Shown here in pieces: positions 9,866 to 23,400 of a stretch of DNA of 64,000 nt. Source of the stretch: Gavia stellata (lineage: Eukaryota; Chordata; Aves; Gaviiformes; Gaviidae); the NCBI RefSeq assembly GCF_030936135.1, contig NC_082637.1, positions 59,776,044-59,840,043 on the forward strand, read 5' to 3'. Every line of letters begins with the position of its first letter. Position 1 is the stretch's first letter. The position numbers were made by a program, and so were the translations under genes. The notes beneath the pieces are model-generated. The model saw nothing but the letters and a program-made list of their open reading frames with translations. It was not told the DNA's origin and searched no databases.

Positions 9866-10375
9866 TGGCATGCTCCTCTGCTTTTAAAAGGTGATTCTTA
9901 AAAACTAATCAGCACTCATGAATACCTAAGCCTTCACAGATTCCCAGGGGAGTCTTCCCTGAGTAGCTTAAAGTTTGGTCTCTTTGTATCCAGGGTAGCA
10001 ACTCTGCTGACCTTCCTTCTCATTACCCTGAAAATTTTAAACTCAACCATTTCATGATCACTGTGGCCAAGACAGCTACCACATCTCCCATGGGTCTTTC
10101 TCTAGTCACAAACAACAAGTCTAGGAGGGCTTCTTTCCTAGTTGGCTCACTGAGTACTGGTGACAAGAAATTAGCTTCAACAAACTTCAGGAATTTCCCA
10201 GACTTGGCTTGTCACTGCAGTATGGTATTCTCAGTTGATGTCTGGGAAGCTGAAATCTCCCATAAGGACAAGGGCTACTGATACGGAGATTTCTCCTAGT
10301 TGTCTATAGAATAACTCATTACTGGCATCAGGCTGGCTGTGTGATTGATAGTAGACACCCACAGCAAATGAAGGT
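9866..10375 (-). mobile_element. CR1 fragment, endonuclease part of ORF2
   Basis: The minus strand matches the later endonuclease part of CR1 ORF2. Clear parallels to the copy at 40300-40800 include the GVYYQ region, GDF..PDINWEY, and TLDFRR-like segments. Several stops. Truncated at both ends, with no CR1 tail on this piece. Confidence 0.8.
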
Positions 10376-10847
10376 TGCAAGGGATTGTGAGGTAACTCTG
10401 TCAGGCTTCCAGTATATTACAGGACTGCAAATTTTAGCCATTACCTTGTAATGATTGTAATAATTCATGTTTTGATTGGAAGACATTTTTTCTCTTTCCA
10501 GAAAGTCGTCCAGCCACCCTTTGCAGCCAGCTAAAGAGTTTTGCCTCTTCCTCAAAATTTTGTTCCAGTGGTGAGTCTGCTGTTAGATTAGCAGCTAAAT
10601 AACACGTTTTCTGCTTCAATATTTTCTGGCTACAGCTTCCAGGCTTAGTCTGAATTTCCTTCATTCCAACTTTGTAATTATCTCTACAATCTAAACTGCA
10701 CTTCTCCAGGTCCTCTCCACCAGAACTGTACAGATAAATTCCATATAAATCTCACCAGTGTCCAATTAAAAGCTAAAAGCCATTATCTGACTCCTTTCTT
10801 TGCTCAGAAGAAAGGTGGTAATGATAAAAGACTGTAATAGGATCTTG
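10376..10847. other. Unassigned sequence between two CR1 pieces
   Basis: About 470 bp with no repeat I recognise. Two overlapping minus-strand frames (10664-10434 and 10555-10328, the latter running into the CR1) encode charged peptides without a known motif. It could be unique DNA or an unrecognised mobile-element piece. Confidence 0.4.
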
Positions 10848-11938
10848 AAGTGCTTGAGTTCCCCAGGGCTCAGTTTTGGGAACGGTCTTGTTTAATGTCT
10901 TTATTGATGATCTGGATGAGGGGATAGAGTGCACCCTCAGCAAGTTTGCAGATGACACCAAGTTGGGAGGGAGTGTTGATCTGCTTGAGGGTAGGAAGGC
11001 TCTGCAGAGGGATCTGGACAGGCTGGATCGATGGGCTGAGGCCAATTGTATGAGGTTCAATAAGGCCAAGTGCCGGGTTCTACACTTCGGCCACAACAAC
11101 CCCAGGCAGCGCTACAGGCTTGGGGACGAGTGGCTGGAAAGTTCCCCCGCAGAAAAGGACCTGGGGGTGTTGATCGACACCCGGCTGAATATGAGCCAGC
11201 AGTGTGCCCAGGTGGCCAAGAAGGCCAACAGCATCCTGGCTTGTATCAGAAATAGTGTGGCCAGCAGGAGTAAGGAGTTGATCGTGCCCCTGCACTCGGC
11301 TCTGGTAAGGCCGCACCTCGAATACTGTGTTCAGTTTTGGGCCCCTCACTACAAGAAAGACATTGAGGTGCTGGAGCGTGTCCAGAGAAGGACGATGAAG
11401 CTGGTGAGGGGTCTGGAACACAAGTCTTATGAGGAGCGGCTGAGGGAGCTGGGGTTGTTCAGTCTGGAGAAGAGGAGGCTGAGGGGAGACCTCATCGCTC
11501 TCTACAACTACCTGAAAGGGGGTTGCAGAGAGGTGGGTGTTGGTCTCTTCTCCCAAGTGACGAGTGACAGGACTAGAGGAAATGGCCTCAAGTTGCGACA
11601 GGGGAGGTTCAGGCTAGATATTAGGAAAAAGTTCTTTCCTGAGAGAGTAGTGAAACATTGGAATAGGCTGCCCAGGGAGGTGGTAGAGTCACCCTCCCTG
11701 GAGATATTCAAGGAGCGCGTGGATGTGGCATTGTGGGATGTAGCTTGATGGACATGGTGCTGTGTGGTGTTGGGTGGGTTGTGGCTTGTTGTTGTTGTAT
11801 GGTGGGTTTTTTTTTTGTTGTTGTTGTTGTTGGTGTTTTTTTTTTTTTTCCAGGTTGGACTTGATGATCTTACAGGTCTTTTCCAACCGTAGTGATTCTG
11901 TGATTCTGTGATTCTGTGATTCTGTGATTCTGTGAACA
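10848..11938 (+). mobile_element. CR1 LINE 3' fragment with tail
   Basis: A 5'-truncated CR1 starting at RT motif B ([12 protein letters not shown]) and ending in five ATTCTGTG units at about 11894-11935. The frame 10876-11748 (290 codons) is open through FADD (motif C) and the C-terminal thumb and tail region. It is truncated upstream of motif A, so it is not functional. The 3' untranslated region contains a GTT/T expansion at 11785-11850. Confidence 0.92.
11785..11850 (+). repeat. GTT/poly-T microsatellite in CR1 3' UTR
   Basis: Runs of TTG and T lengthen a segment that is only a few bases long in the copies at 60840 and 63080. This is a local slippage expansion after insertion. Confidence 0.85.
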
Positions 11939-12180
11939 ACAGAATAGTTCAACAGTTCACTGATTCCCAGTATACAGCTCTTACTTTTTGATCTCATGGT
12001 AGTTCTCCGCATGTGTGTTTAAAATACACGGTTGTGTGAGATAACCAGCTGACTGTACCATTTAGAGTTTTCTTCGCTTATGCAGGTGAAAAATCAGAAC
12101 TGCAGAGGTTTCTGGAAAACTATTTGACTTGGTTGTTTGAGTCACTGGTTCTTAGTTAAGCTGTAGCAGAAACCATAGGC

Positions 12181-12320
12181 ATTATATATAATAAATATTA
12201 TAGACATGATATTATATATAATATATACTATATAAAAGATATTATATTTATATTAAAATACATTTTATGTATTCTAATATCTCCCATATATACATAGATG
12301 CATTTATATATATATATATG
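12181..12320. repeat. AT-rich simple repeat
   Basis: Irregular TA/ATAT runs, including a perfect TA run at about 12306-12319. Confidence 0.85.
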
Positions 12321-15300
12321 GGAGAGATGAGAAGCCTTGTTTAAGCAAAGGTAGAATAAACTGAATGATAGGAGAGCAGCAGTAATAAATTTTAAAAATA
12401 CTGACATTACCAAAAAGAAGTAGGAGGCCAGGAGGAGCAGCTGGGACCTGGGAGAAGTAAATGTACTGTTAAATTTTTCCAGGAGGCAGCAGTAAAAACC
12501 AGAGAAAGCTCTTTGTCAGGAATAGAACAGAGGAAAATTCATGCAATTTGATCTGCTTAAGAGGATGTAAACAATTTCATGGCCCTGTGATCAGAAAAAA
12601 AAGGAGTAGTGAGCTGGGAAAAGCCTGGGAGAGATTAGGAATTGAGTCCTGTGACAGGCAGATATAAATTAAGGTTTGAGAAACATGGTCTTTTTGGAAG
12701 GATGGCATAATCTATTTGTATCAATATATTCATTTTTGATATTGGCTAGGAGAGTATATTTTTGTACTTCCATTCTACATAGCCTGAGAAAGTAGGTAAA
12801 AGTACATAGAAAAAGGAAGCTGTTGTAAGTGTTTGGATTTGGACATGAATAGTAGTGTTTTTGAAGCATTATATACCCTGGTTGAAGCCTTCCTTGCACT
12901 GAAATTCATAGGAAGGGTCAGGATTTCATCCCCTCCTTGTGCTGCAGTAGACTGTACTTGGAGTTGGAAAATTTTAATTCTTTTCTTAGGGTTGGGAGAG
13001 GTTGAGACACTGACCTAAGCGGAATCTGAGACTTTCTCCTCCTGATTCTGTATAGCACAAACTGGCTTTCCAGTTATATTTTGGCTCACTATAGAAAGTC
13101 TTAAAGAGTGAGTGTTAACACTGTACATTAACTTTCTAGTTTTCATATTCAAAACCCAACATTCATATGAAAAAGGAGCTCTATTTAAAAGAAGGATTTC
13201 TGACCTAGAAAACTGTAGGTTTTCGAGTCCCTTTGGTAAATCAGGAGTGAGTTTGTACCCTAGCAAAAGTAAGAGAGACATTTACATCCTGGCTACGGAG
13301 ATCTGTACTCTGATGTTCTTTAAATCATCTGTTTGTAATAACCTAGGCTTGTGGCAATTTGTTGTCTTGCTGCATGCATTATACAGCACTTAAAGTATCT
13401 AAAAATAGAACACAAAAAATCCATAGAATACTTAAATGTCATCCTCATTTGGGCAGGGCTTGTAGCACAGTAATGGGCAATGCAAGTTCATCTCTGCTGG
13501 TGGGAAGAGAGAGAAAATGCATTATCATGAGTTTTGCCTTGTGTTATTCCTTGACCCATATTAAGGGAAACTCAAGCAGATCCAAGAGTCGTTCCACCCT
13601 TACTAATGAAAATCGCTTCTCTAGTGTAGCAAGACTTTTAAGCAGCTTCTAAGAGGCAGAAGTTGTATCCAGACACATCTTGGCTAAGTGCACTTCCTGT
13701 CTTGTATGTCAGATTAACCTGTTTCTGAGTGATTTACAGTGAGTTTTAGCAGTGATCTTTCTGTAGCTGTTGGAATGGATTTTCTGCCTCACCCTGTAGG
13801 TGCCTGTCAGTCCTTTATACCTCTTGTTACATTGTATCTGTGTATTGTATAAATATGCCTCCCAGTGCCTAGCCGGGATTTGTCTTTCTGAACTGATGCC
13901 ATCAAGTTAGATTGTCTTATTGAAAAAACAACTCTTGCTTCATTTCAGTGGAAAACCTTGTGTGGAGAATTTGCTTTCTGTATGGTTTGGCATCTGATGT
14001 TTCTGGCTACAAGAATATTAAGGAGAGCAAGAGGGATATATGGCTTAAATCTCTGGCCAGAACTACAGTTCAGAAAACTGGTTGACATGAAACAGCCAAA
14101 GATAGCTGATAATACATGAACTGCAAAAATAAGAATTAGATTTGTAGGCATAGATTCCATATTCTTTACATTCAGAACTCTTCTGACATGTCTTCTGTGG
14201 CTAACTGCTGCATGTCAAAAGTAAATTGAGAGGAAAGCAGTCAGAGTAAAGCTCCGTGTCTTAAAATATAACAGGACCTTCCATCTTTTTAATACTATAC
14301 TAGCATAAATTGACAAAAGTATCTCCATGGGGCCAGTATTTTACATTGTAGTGAAAAATCTCAAAGTGCCGCTCACCAGGGAGATGAGAACACCTGAGGT
14401 TCTGCTACAGGCCCAGATATATCTCAGCACAATTGAAATAAATAAACTGGGAGCTTACAAGGGCCCGATAGTCATCCCTGCACCAGAGAAAAAAAATCTT
14501 CCTGATCTAGAGGCACACTGGAATGTCTGCCTTGGCTTAAATTGTCATAAAGGCATATGTGTTCTTGAGAGGTCAGAGAGAAATCAGTGGCAGGTGGTTT
14601 CATTTCCAGGCTTTATGACAAAAGTTTGAGAGCAAATGCTTTCAGTTATAATAAGGTGCAGTATCTTTAATGCTCAAAAGTGGATGTTGTCTTGTTTGGG
14701 AGTTTACAAAACCCTTTTGATTTTCCTAGCCAATACAAGAAAAACAGTTTTTATGCATGTTCAAATATTTCTGCTTGTGGCTTCACCCCACTTATTACTA
14801 ACCAGAATGCCAGTTAATGCTTAAGTCTAGTGTAAAAAAAAATCTCTTCAGCTTTTGTCCTGGCTTTCAAAGAGATTTGTAACACTTTTACATTCATCAT
14901 GAAGACATCTGAGGCCTCCTGCTTACCAAAATACAGAATAAGACAAGTGGCGGCAAAACTTGGGGGAGAGGAGTGTTTCAGTTTGTCTCAGGGTAAGAGG
15001 TTCAGGGAATGAAGAGGAGGGAGTTCCATTAGTTAATACGATTAAACATCTTGCTCTGCTTCTGTATGCTTTTGTAAAAATCCACTGGTTAGCTGTTGAG
15101 TTATGATGTTCTTACAGAAAAATAGATGCGTAAATAAAGTTTAGTTCTTGTTCTGCTGTCCAGCTGGCATCCTTCATTTGATTATTCCCCTTCTCTATGT
15201 GTCCTCAGTAAAACAGGAAAGAGATTTCATTTTGATGTGCACTGAGGTCTTCTGACTAGAAGTTGCCTCTTGTTATCATTGTGTCTCTATTATACATAAA

Positions 15301-16456
15301 CATAGGTTTAGTAAAGTTCCATGAACCTCTTGAGTCGCATCTGCTTTCACTTCTGTCACCTGGGGAGCTGAGATACATGAAGTTATTGGAAAGGTCTTTA
15401 TTTATTTACCTGAGGACTTACTCCCTTTCTTAATACTAAGAGGTCTGTGGTGTAACACGGAGTTTTGGTGTCTGCGTATCTGATTAGCTAGCCACAGGTA
15501 ACACTTTAATGTTAATTCCCTCCTTGAACTGTAATTAATATGTTTTGCTCTTCTTAGCTTTAAATTCTACTTATTACTCTCCTCCAGCTGATATGGGTTT
15601 AAAAAGAAGCCATGTAGGGGCTTCTGCTGACTTCCGTGTACACAGAAAGGTGGAAAGTATGGCTGCCTATAATGCAGCCTGAAAGAAAACCATTGCAGAG
15701 CTTCCCAAAAACAGAAGGCACATTAAACTCTGAAGCATTGTAGCCCTTTTATGTAGTTAAAATGGCTAGAGACAAAGATTGTTCAAAGCAATAGATTTCA
15801 GAGAAGGTCAAGGCTGGACTGAGTAGTTTTTCAGGATAAAAAATTCAGGGGCTATGTATTGCAGATTGTGTCAAGACAGGAAGTGGGAATGAAATGATGA
15901 TCCTTGACTGTAGAGCTCACTGGAGTGTCAGCAAGGGTGGTTGTATGGAACTGGGTTGGGAGAGACCAGGGCACATTCTCTTAGAAGATGCTGAAGACTG
16001 TGCATGATATATTTGTTTATTTTGTGAACAAACATGTTTACGTTATGTTGAACATAACTGACTCATATTGCTGATTTGTCACTTGTGTTTCAGTCCATTC
16101 TGCACCACCATGGATTCTGGTGTGTGCACTAAACAGAAGGGTCACTGTTTAACAAACACTGTGGTCCTTCACTTAGACCTGAACCTTCCCTCCTCGGGAT
16201 TAATACCACAAACCATAGATAAAACTGAAGTTTGGTTTTTTGGCATGTATTTCAAGCTCCAGTTTGGTTCTAATGGATTTATTTCTCTGACTCCTGTCAT
16301 CTCACAACACTCGCAACCTGCTTTGTGTTTGTGAATAGCTAGTAGGGATGGTGCTGGTGAATATTGCTCAGGGCTGTTTGGCATCATTCCTAAGTTAGTA
16401 GGACCAATTCCATCTGTTGTACACATCAAAAAGCTTCTTTTTTTCTGTTATTATAG

Positions 16457-16735
16457 ATAAACATTATATATATTCGTTAATAATATTAATTAATTAATTA
16501 ATTAATTAATAATACTAATAATATTAATATATAATAAAATATAAAACCTAATAAATATATAATTATATAATGAATATATAATTAATAATATTACTAAATA
16601 TATAATTATATAAATAATATATAAAGGAATGTAATAAAATACCGTTTATTAGTAATAGTTAACTAGTAATTAATTTTTCCCATTTATTAATGATGATTAA
16701 TAATAATTAAAATAAGTAATTATTAATATCTATTC
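16457..16735. repeat. AT-rich (TAAT)n-type low-complexity block
   Basis: About 280 bp made almost only of A and T, with a TTAA/TAAT tetranucleotide run at 16484-16512 and diverged copies around it. Confidence 0.85.
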
Positions 16736-17712
16736 TTTCTCCTGCTTAAGATGTTTTCTTGAAAGTTGCAGTGTTGTGAGAAGTAGTGTTTTAGTAATAG
16801 GATATACCGAGGCTTTCAATGCAAAGCCAGTTGTCAAATAACTTGAAGCTGTAAATGAAAATTGTTATCCAATGACTCATGGCTCAGTGTAAAATGGGCT
16901 ACTCTGTTGTATCTAGTTTTGCTAGCTACCAGGCTTCCACCTTGTAACAGCACTGTCGCAACAACTGGTGCTGTTGTTCGTAGCATCAGAAGGCAAATCA
17001 GAGACTAGTGAGGAAATCTGGACGTCCCTATTTCCTCTAACTGTCCTTGCAGTTTGGTCTGCAAGGCTCAAAGCATACTGGCAGGTTTGTGGATGCAGGT
17101 GAGCATGGCTGTGTCAGATGTTAATTGTTTAAATGTAAGATGCAATTCAGCATGATTCGAAAGCACTGTTTAATCTTTCAAAACAAGTAAGATGGACTTA
17201 AGCTGTCAGGTCTTGTCCATGAGGGAGGCAGAGTGAGAATGGTCTACTGAAAAAGAAAGGTATAAACATAAGTTATTGTTCATCCCTTGATAAAGATATA
17301 ACCTTGTTCAAATGAGATGAAGGGCCAGGCAATTACTACCCAGCCATAAAACAGTCTTGTTTTAAACAACTGCAAAATTTACTGTGAAGTATTGCTGCTG
17401 AACTGTAATCTAAAATTTAAGCTTTCTTTTAAAAATAGATGCTGGAGGGATTTTGTTTTTTCCTTATGGCACTAACATAAGACAAACTTGAAATGACACA
17501 GCATTGTCTTCAATTCATAGGCGGCCTGACACAATAGCTCTGTTGTACTTGGGAGTGCTTCATTTTGTCATGTTGTACTTGCTTTTCAACCAAATAATTC
17601 CATTGAAATAATTTAAGCTTCTAACTACCCAACTAGCCTCCTGTTAATCTTTACAGGGTGTTCACATTTTGAAATTTGCTACATGCTCTGATGTGTTGGA
17701 CTAGGATTACAT

Positions 17713-18180
17713 TCAGTTAACTAAAATAAGGGATGTGGGGGGGTAGAAAGGCAGTAAAGAAAGAGCAGATGTTGAACCAGACTCTTGTTGGTCACGTATA
17801 ATGAGGATTGAGCCCACTGCTGCTCGGTTTGGCATGACCTTTGTGGTAGCACCATCTGCCATTTTGATCACAACTACATCTGCTCCAGGGAAATGCATTC
17901 CTTGTAACTGTGTTGTAAATCTATGTATAGAATAACATCTTTTAAAAGGCAGCCTAGGAATCAGTTCCTCCAAGCTTATTAGGACCTTAAAGGTGTTGGC
18001 TGTGGCTGTGTATAAAGGTGCATACATTAATCCAATCTCTATGATTGTGTAAGGGCTGACCTTTAATATATGTTTTATGCAAAAGGTAAGATTCAGCATC
18101 TGAGGAAGGACTGTACAGACTTTAAATATTGTCCCGCCAGAGGGTGGGAAAAAAAAACCAAAAAGAGTTAAATCATGCAA
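17713..18180 (-). other. Unusually long open frame of unknown nature
   Basis: A 155-codon minus-strand frame in AT-rich non-coding DNA, where such length is uncommon. The peptide has a hydrophobic N-terminal half and a segment GMHFPGADVVVIKMADGA that looks protein-like. I recognise no family. There is no splice context or repeat edge to help. It could be a decayed mobile-element ORF or chance. Confidence 0.2.
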
Positions 18181-18666
18181 CAGCTTAACAGCTTCTTCAT
18201 AGACTAAATATGGGCAGGAAAACAGTCCAACGAGAAGATCAGAACTACCTCCCAGTTAAAAAAACATCAAATCTATGAAAGATCTCAAAAGTTGCACAAC
18301 TCATTCTTCATCCACATTAATGCAGAACCACCACTAATGAAGAAAGCAATGTTTTCTTTTGAAAAAGAAGATAATGCTGATGATAATGCTGAGCATGCAG
18401 TGCTAATGAGAGATGTGAACTGTGCAAGGCTGTGTGCCTAGCAGTGTGCCAGGCTCCATGATCATACTGGCACTCTTGCTACCTATTTTTCTGTGTATTT
18501 TGTGCATGAGACAGCTCCATGTTTAGATTGGACCTTCTTTTCACCAACCTAACAATCTGCTAATACCATAAAAAAACCTGCAGTATGTCTACCTGTGTCT
18601 ACTGTCTATGACTGCTAAGTAAAAGAGCCTTCTATATAGTGCTTGTGAGACAAAGAGGAAGGCATG

Positions 18667-18716
18667 GAGGAAAGGAATATAAAATTGACAGGAGGAAAGG
18701 AATATAAAATTGACAG
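18667..18716. repeat. 25-bp direct tandem duplication
   Basis: GGAGGAAAGGAATATAAAA followed by TTGACA occurs twice in immediate succession without change. Confidence 0.8.
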
Positions 18717-21560
18717 GACAGTGCAGTGTGTTACGCAGATGAGGCAGTGGCAGGATTTCTTTCCCATAATGTATTATGTTCCTGAGGAAGAATTTTTATT
18801 TTTTAGAGGGTCCCCTTGAAATTCCACATGCTGTGTTGCTCATTCAGCAGTGCTTTCACCAGTGAAAGTTATCTAACATTTAGTTAGTTTTTCTGGAAAA
18901 AATCAAGTAGAAGTCTTTTCTTTGCATGGTAAATCTCTGCAGGCAAGTGTTGGGTAAACAGTTTTTGTTCAACTAGAGCTATGAGAGTGCTCAAAGACTA
19001 ACTTTAAAGGCAAGAAAATATTTTTTACTTCTCTTCTAGCCTTTGATTTCTACTGTTAGAAATGAGGATTGAGGAGAATCTGAAAACAGTTGGCAATTCC
19101 AACAGCATTCCTGACTAGCAGATAGGGACAGGCCTTTCTCATGGGTAAGCACTGAAAATCAGCCCAAACAGGAGGACAGAGGGCATGAAGTGCAATGCAT
19201 TTTTGCCATGCTGACATCTATGAAAGATGGGCATGGAGGCAAGTGTATCAAGCACCTTGTGCATGTAGATGTTTCAGCTGAGATCACTGGGAAACCTGGG
19301 GCCATATGCTAAGACAGTGACTGATCACAAGCATATAAGAGAAAATATTTAAAATGAGTCCCAAGTCATGAAAGGAGAGTGAGCGAGCACTGGGAAGTCC
19401 TCATGAGGCACAGATGCACTGATTTTGTTGTCTGGCACAGAGTTTAAAAGCAGTAAGTGAACCCGTGCTGGAGTTTTGGGTCTTGTTTTTTATCTGGAAT
19501 GAAGATAATGGCTTCCAAGAGCTGTTCAGAGGCTGGTGTGTCAGCCAAACCAGCTGCCAGTGATGCCAGCAGGGAACTGGATTGGTGTGAACAGCTCACC
19601 CAACCAATTAACAGCTGTTTCTGATTACATGATATTTCATTTCTCTAGGAAGGAGACAGCCTATTGAAGTTTTTCCTTTTTTCTTCTCTCCTCCCTCTCT
19701 GTTAATCTGACTTCTTGTGAGAAATGTTTTCTGTAGTCAATGACACAGTAATCTGCAGAAAGGGATTTTTGCCTACTTGTTGCTAGGCTTTTGTTAATGA
19801 AATGTCACACGACACTTTCTTGTGAAGCTGTAGTGACAGGGTACAACAGAAGAACAAATACTGAAGTTCTAGTGTCGGCTGGTTTTTATTTTCATTTTTT
19901 TCTCTCACTAATGCTCCTTAATTAAAAATGTAGAAAATAGCACGATAAGTTGGTGAAGGACTACCCATGTTGCAAAGCAGAGTTGAATCTTTTTTTTTTT
20001 AAGTCTCACGCTGGGAGTTTACTTAGCTTTTTAAATTCTTTATTAAGGGGGAAAATAAAGAATTAGTATGAGACTACTGTTACTGCCCTCTCCTGTGTCT
20101 GATGGTTAGACTTCCGCTCACTTGTTTGGGATAGCAGCTCCTATGTGGACTTTGTAAATGTTTTTAACCTCCCAAACCCCGTTCATTTTAAAAAAAGCAC
20201 TGCATTAGCTGTGCAGAGGTGTTGCAATGCAGTATGTAACCCCAGACTGAAGGTAGACGGCACTTCATGTCACAGATGAGGCAGCACTGCTTTCTCCTTC
20301 ACTTTCTCCTGCTTCAGTGTGCCATTTTACTCCTTTCTACTGGTACAAACAGCCATGACTGCTGTGGATGTGCCTCTTTTCACCTAACAGTTCCCATTGC
20401 CTGGCTAATGTGTGCTGTCTGTCACTCTGTTCTCCATTCCCTTCTTTTCTTGGTCATTCCCACTGTACTGACTCTAAATTCTACCATCACATATTACTTG
20501 TGTATATCCTTCAAGTTTATGATATCTCTAGTTTTCTTGTATTTTCTTGCCTCATCTGTCTGCCTATTATTCACCCTTTCATACGCTACACCCTCTTTCA
20601 CCACTTAAATCCTAGATAATGGAGTCTCCCCCCATGGGAGACTTTAACTACCATGATATCTGCTGGAAGGATGACACAGCAGAGCTCAAGCAATCTAGGA
20701 GATTTTTTGAGTGTGTTGGTGAAAATTTCCTGGCACAGGTGACTGAGGAATCAACAAGGAAAAGTGCTTTGCTGGACCTGATACTTACGAACAAGGAAGA
20801 ACTCATCAAGGACATGAAAGTTGGAGACAGCCTTGGCTGCAGCAACCATGAGGTTGGGGGAGTACAAGATCCTAAGAAGAGGAAGCAGGACCACAGTTCT
20901 GGATTTCAGGAGACCAGACCAAACTCTTCAGAGATCTGCTTGGAAGAATCCCATGGGATATTGCCTTAGAGAGAAGATTAGTCCAGGAGAGTTGGCTGAT
21001 ATTCAAGGATCAGCTCCTCCAAGCTCTGCAAAGATCCATCCTGAGAAGCTGGAAATGAAGCAAAGGCAGGAAGTCTGCACAGGTTGAACAAGGAGCTCCT
21101 AAGTGAACTCACACTAAAAAAGGATGTATATAAGAGGTAGAATCAGGGTCATGTGACCAAGGAGGAATGCAAAGTTACTGTCTGAACTTTCAAAGATAGG
21201 GTTAGGAAAGCCAAGGCTGACCTGAAATTGAATCTGAAAAGTGATCTGAAGGTCAGTAAGAAAGGATTCTGCAAGTACATAAGCACCAAAAGGAAGACTA
21301 GCTCCCTTGCCCGCCCCAGCAGTGGGCCCGCTGCTTGAAGGGGGTAGGAGAACTGGCAACAAATGACATGAAGAAGGCCGACGTCCTCAATGCCTTCCTT
21401 GCCTCAATGTTTATCAGTAAAATCAGGTCCCCCAGGAACCTGGTCCCTTCAGGAACCCCAGGTCCTTGAGACTGGAAGGAAAGCCTGGAACAAGGAAGGT
21501 TTACCCTCAGTGGAGCAGGACCAGGTTAGGGAGCACTTAAGCTTATTGGATGTAAATAAG

Positions 21561-21690
21561 TCACAGAATCACAGAATCACAGAATCACTAAGGTTGGAAA
21601 AGACCTGTAAGATCATCAAGTCCAACCATCAACTAACACCACCATGCCCATTAAACCATGTCCCACAATGCGACGTCCACAAGTTTCTTG
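21561..21690 (-). mobile_element. Short CR1 3' end nested in the older CR1
   Basis: It starts with three CACAGAAT-type units (the reverse of the CR1 tail) and continues with the reverse complement of the CR1 3' UTR and last codons. It sits between codons of the host CR1 (the DVNKS / MGLDG region), so it inserted after the host copy. Confidence 0.88.
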
Positions 21691-22865
21691 AACCCATGGG
21701 GCTTGATGGGTTGCACCCATGAGTGTTGAGGGAGCAGGCTGATGTCATTGTGAGGCCACTCTCAATTATCTTTGAAAGGTCATGGCAACTGGGAGAGGTT
21801 CCTGAAGACGGGAAGAAAGCAAATATCACTCCTATCTTGAAGGAGGGCAAGAGGGAAGATCCAGGGAACTACAGGCCTGTCAGCCTCACCTCAGTCCCTA
21901 GAAACATAATGGAGAAAATCCTTACAGAAAGCATTTCCAAACACATGAAGAACAAAAAGTTGATCAGGACTGAGTATGGACTTATGAAGGGTAACTCAGT
22001 TTTATCCAACGTGATAACCCCCTACAATGAAGTGACTAGCCTGGTGGATGAGAGGAGAGCAGTGGATATTGTTTACCTTGACTTTAGTAAAGTCTTTGTC
22101 TCACACAACATCCTAATAGACAAGCTGACAAAGTATTAGTTAGGTAAGCGGACATTGAGGAGGATTAGAAAATGGCTGGACATGCAGACTCAGAGGGTTG
22201 TGTTCAGCTGCACAAAGTCAGCTGGTGGCAGGCCACTAGTGATATACCTCAGGGCTTAATACCCTGACAATAGGAACACTAATGGCTTGATACGCTAACA
22301 ATAGGACCAACAGTGTTCAAAATCTTCACTGATGACCTGGATGCTGGGGCAGAGTGCATCCTCAGCAAGTTCACAGGTGATAAAAAGCTGAGGAGTGTGG
22401 CTGACAAACCAGAGGGTTGTGCTGCCACTCAGAGGGACCTCAACCGGTGGGTGAACTGGGCAGTGAGGAATCTCATTAAGTTCAACAGGGGGAAATGCAG
22501 ACTCCTGCATCTGGGGATAAATAACTGTGAACACCAGTACATGCTGGGGACCAAGTGGCCAGAAAGCAGCTTTGCCAAGAAGGACCTTAGGGTCCTGGTG
22601 GACAGCAAGCTGATCATGAGCCAGCAATGCATCTTCATGGCAAAAGAGGCCAACAATATGCTCGGTTGCATTAGGAAGAGCCTTCCCAGCAGGTCTAGGA
22701 AAGTGATCCTTCCCCTCTAGTCAGTACTGGTGAGATCACATCCGGAGTACCATGTCCAGTTCCGGGCTCCTTGAGTATGAGAGAGATATGGACTTACTGG
22801 AATGAGTCCAGTGCAGTCCCACAGAAATGATTAAGGAACTGGACCATCTTTCACACGAGGCGAGA

Positions 22866-23026
22866 TCGAGACAGGAAACGCTCATTCTCCCTTCCCCACC
22901 AGCTCCATGCAAGGCAGAGCCCAGCACCACCCACCCCACAAAGCAATGCCGGTGAGATGAGTGTACAGCTGCCTCCAGCACCCTCAGTGCCTCTCCCTTT
23001 TTGGTTACAGGGTGTGGGAAATCCAC
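22866..23026. other. Non-CR1 segment inside the older CR1
   Basis: The CR1 reading breaks after the HEERL-like region and resumes at an LFSL.KRKL-like region. The roughly 160 bases between do not match other CR1 copies in the window and are C-rich. No target duplication or terminal repeat is visible. Confidence 0.5.
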
Positions 23027-23400
23027 TGTTCAGCTTGCAGAAGAGGAAGCTCAGGGGGAATCTCTTCAATGTGTATAAATACCTGATGGGAAAGAGTTAA
23101 GATGGAGTCCTGTTCTTCTCAGCAGTGCCCAGTGACAGGACAAGAGGCAACAGGCACAAACTGAAACAAATGAAATTCCACATGAACATCAAGAAACACT
23201 TCTTTATTGTGAAGGTGACTGAGCGCTGGCACAATTTGCCCAGTGAGGTTGTGTAGTTTCCCTCCTTGGAGATATCCAAAAGCTGTCTGGACACAGCCCT
23301 GAGCACCTGCTGTAGCTGACCATCCTTGAGCGGGGTGCGTGGACTAGGTGTTCTCAAAAGGTCACTTCCAACATAAACAATTTTGAAATTCTGTGAAAAC

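Larger units (their letters stand above)
11939..20609. other. Long non-coding region
   Basis: About 8.7 kb in which I recognise no exon, RNA gene or intact mobile element. It holds two AT-rich simple repeats (12181-12320 and 16457-16735), a small 25-bp tandem duplication at 18667, and one long minus frame at 17713-18180. If the gene order known around LIX1 holds, the 3' end of LNPEP could lie on this side, but I found no LNPEP peptide. Confidence 0.5.
20610..23400 (+). mobile_element. Old CR1 LINE with two internal insertions
   Basis: It runs from the ORF2 endonuclease (MGDFNYHDICW region at 20634) through the RT linker, RT motifs (LDFSKVF near 22077; motif C degraded to FTGD near 22371) and the C-terminal tail region to a worn tail at about 23390. 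Many stops and shifts split it (for example 21723-22139 and 22313-22720 remain open). The catalytic FADD is lost. A minus CR1 piece (21561-21690) and a foreign-looking 160-bp segment (22866-23026) interrupt it. Near 22250-22300 a short segment looks duplicated. It is the most decayed of the long CR1 copies here. Confidence 0.88.
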
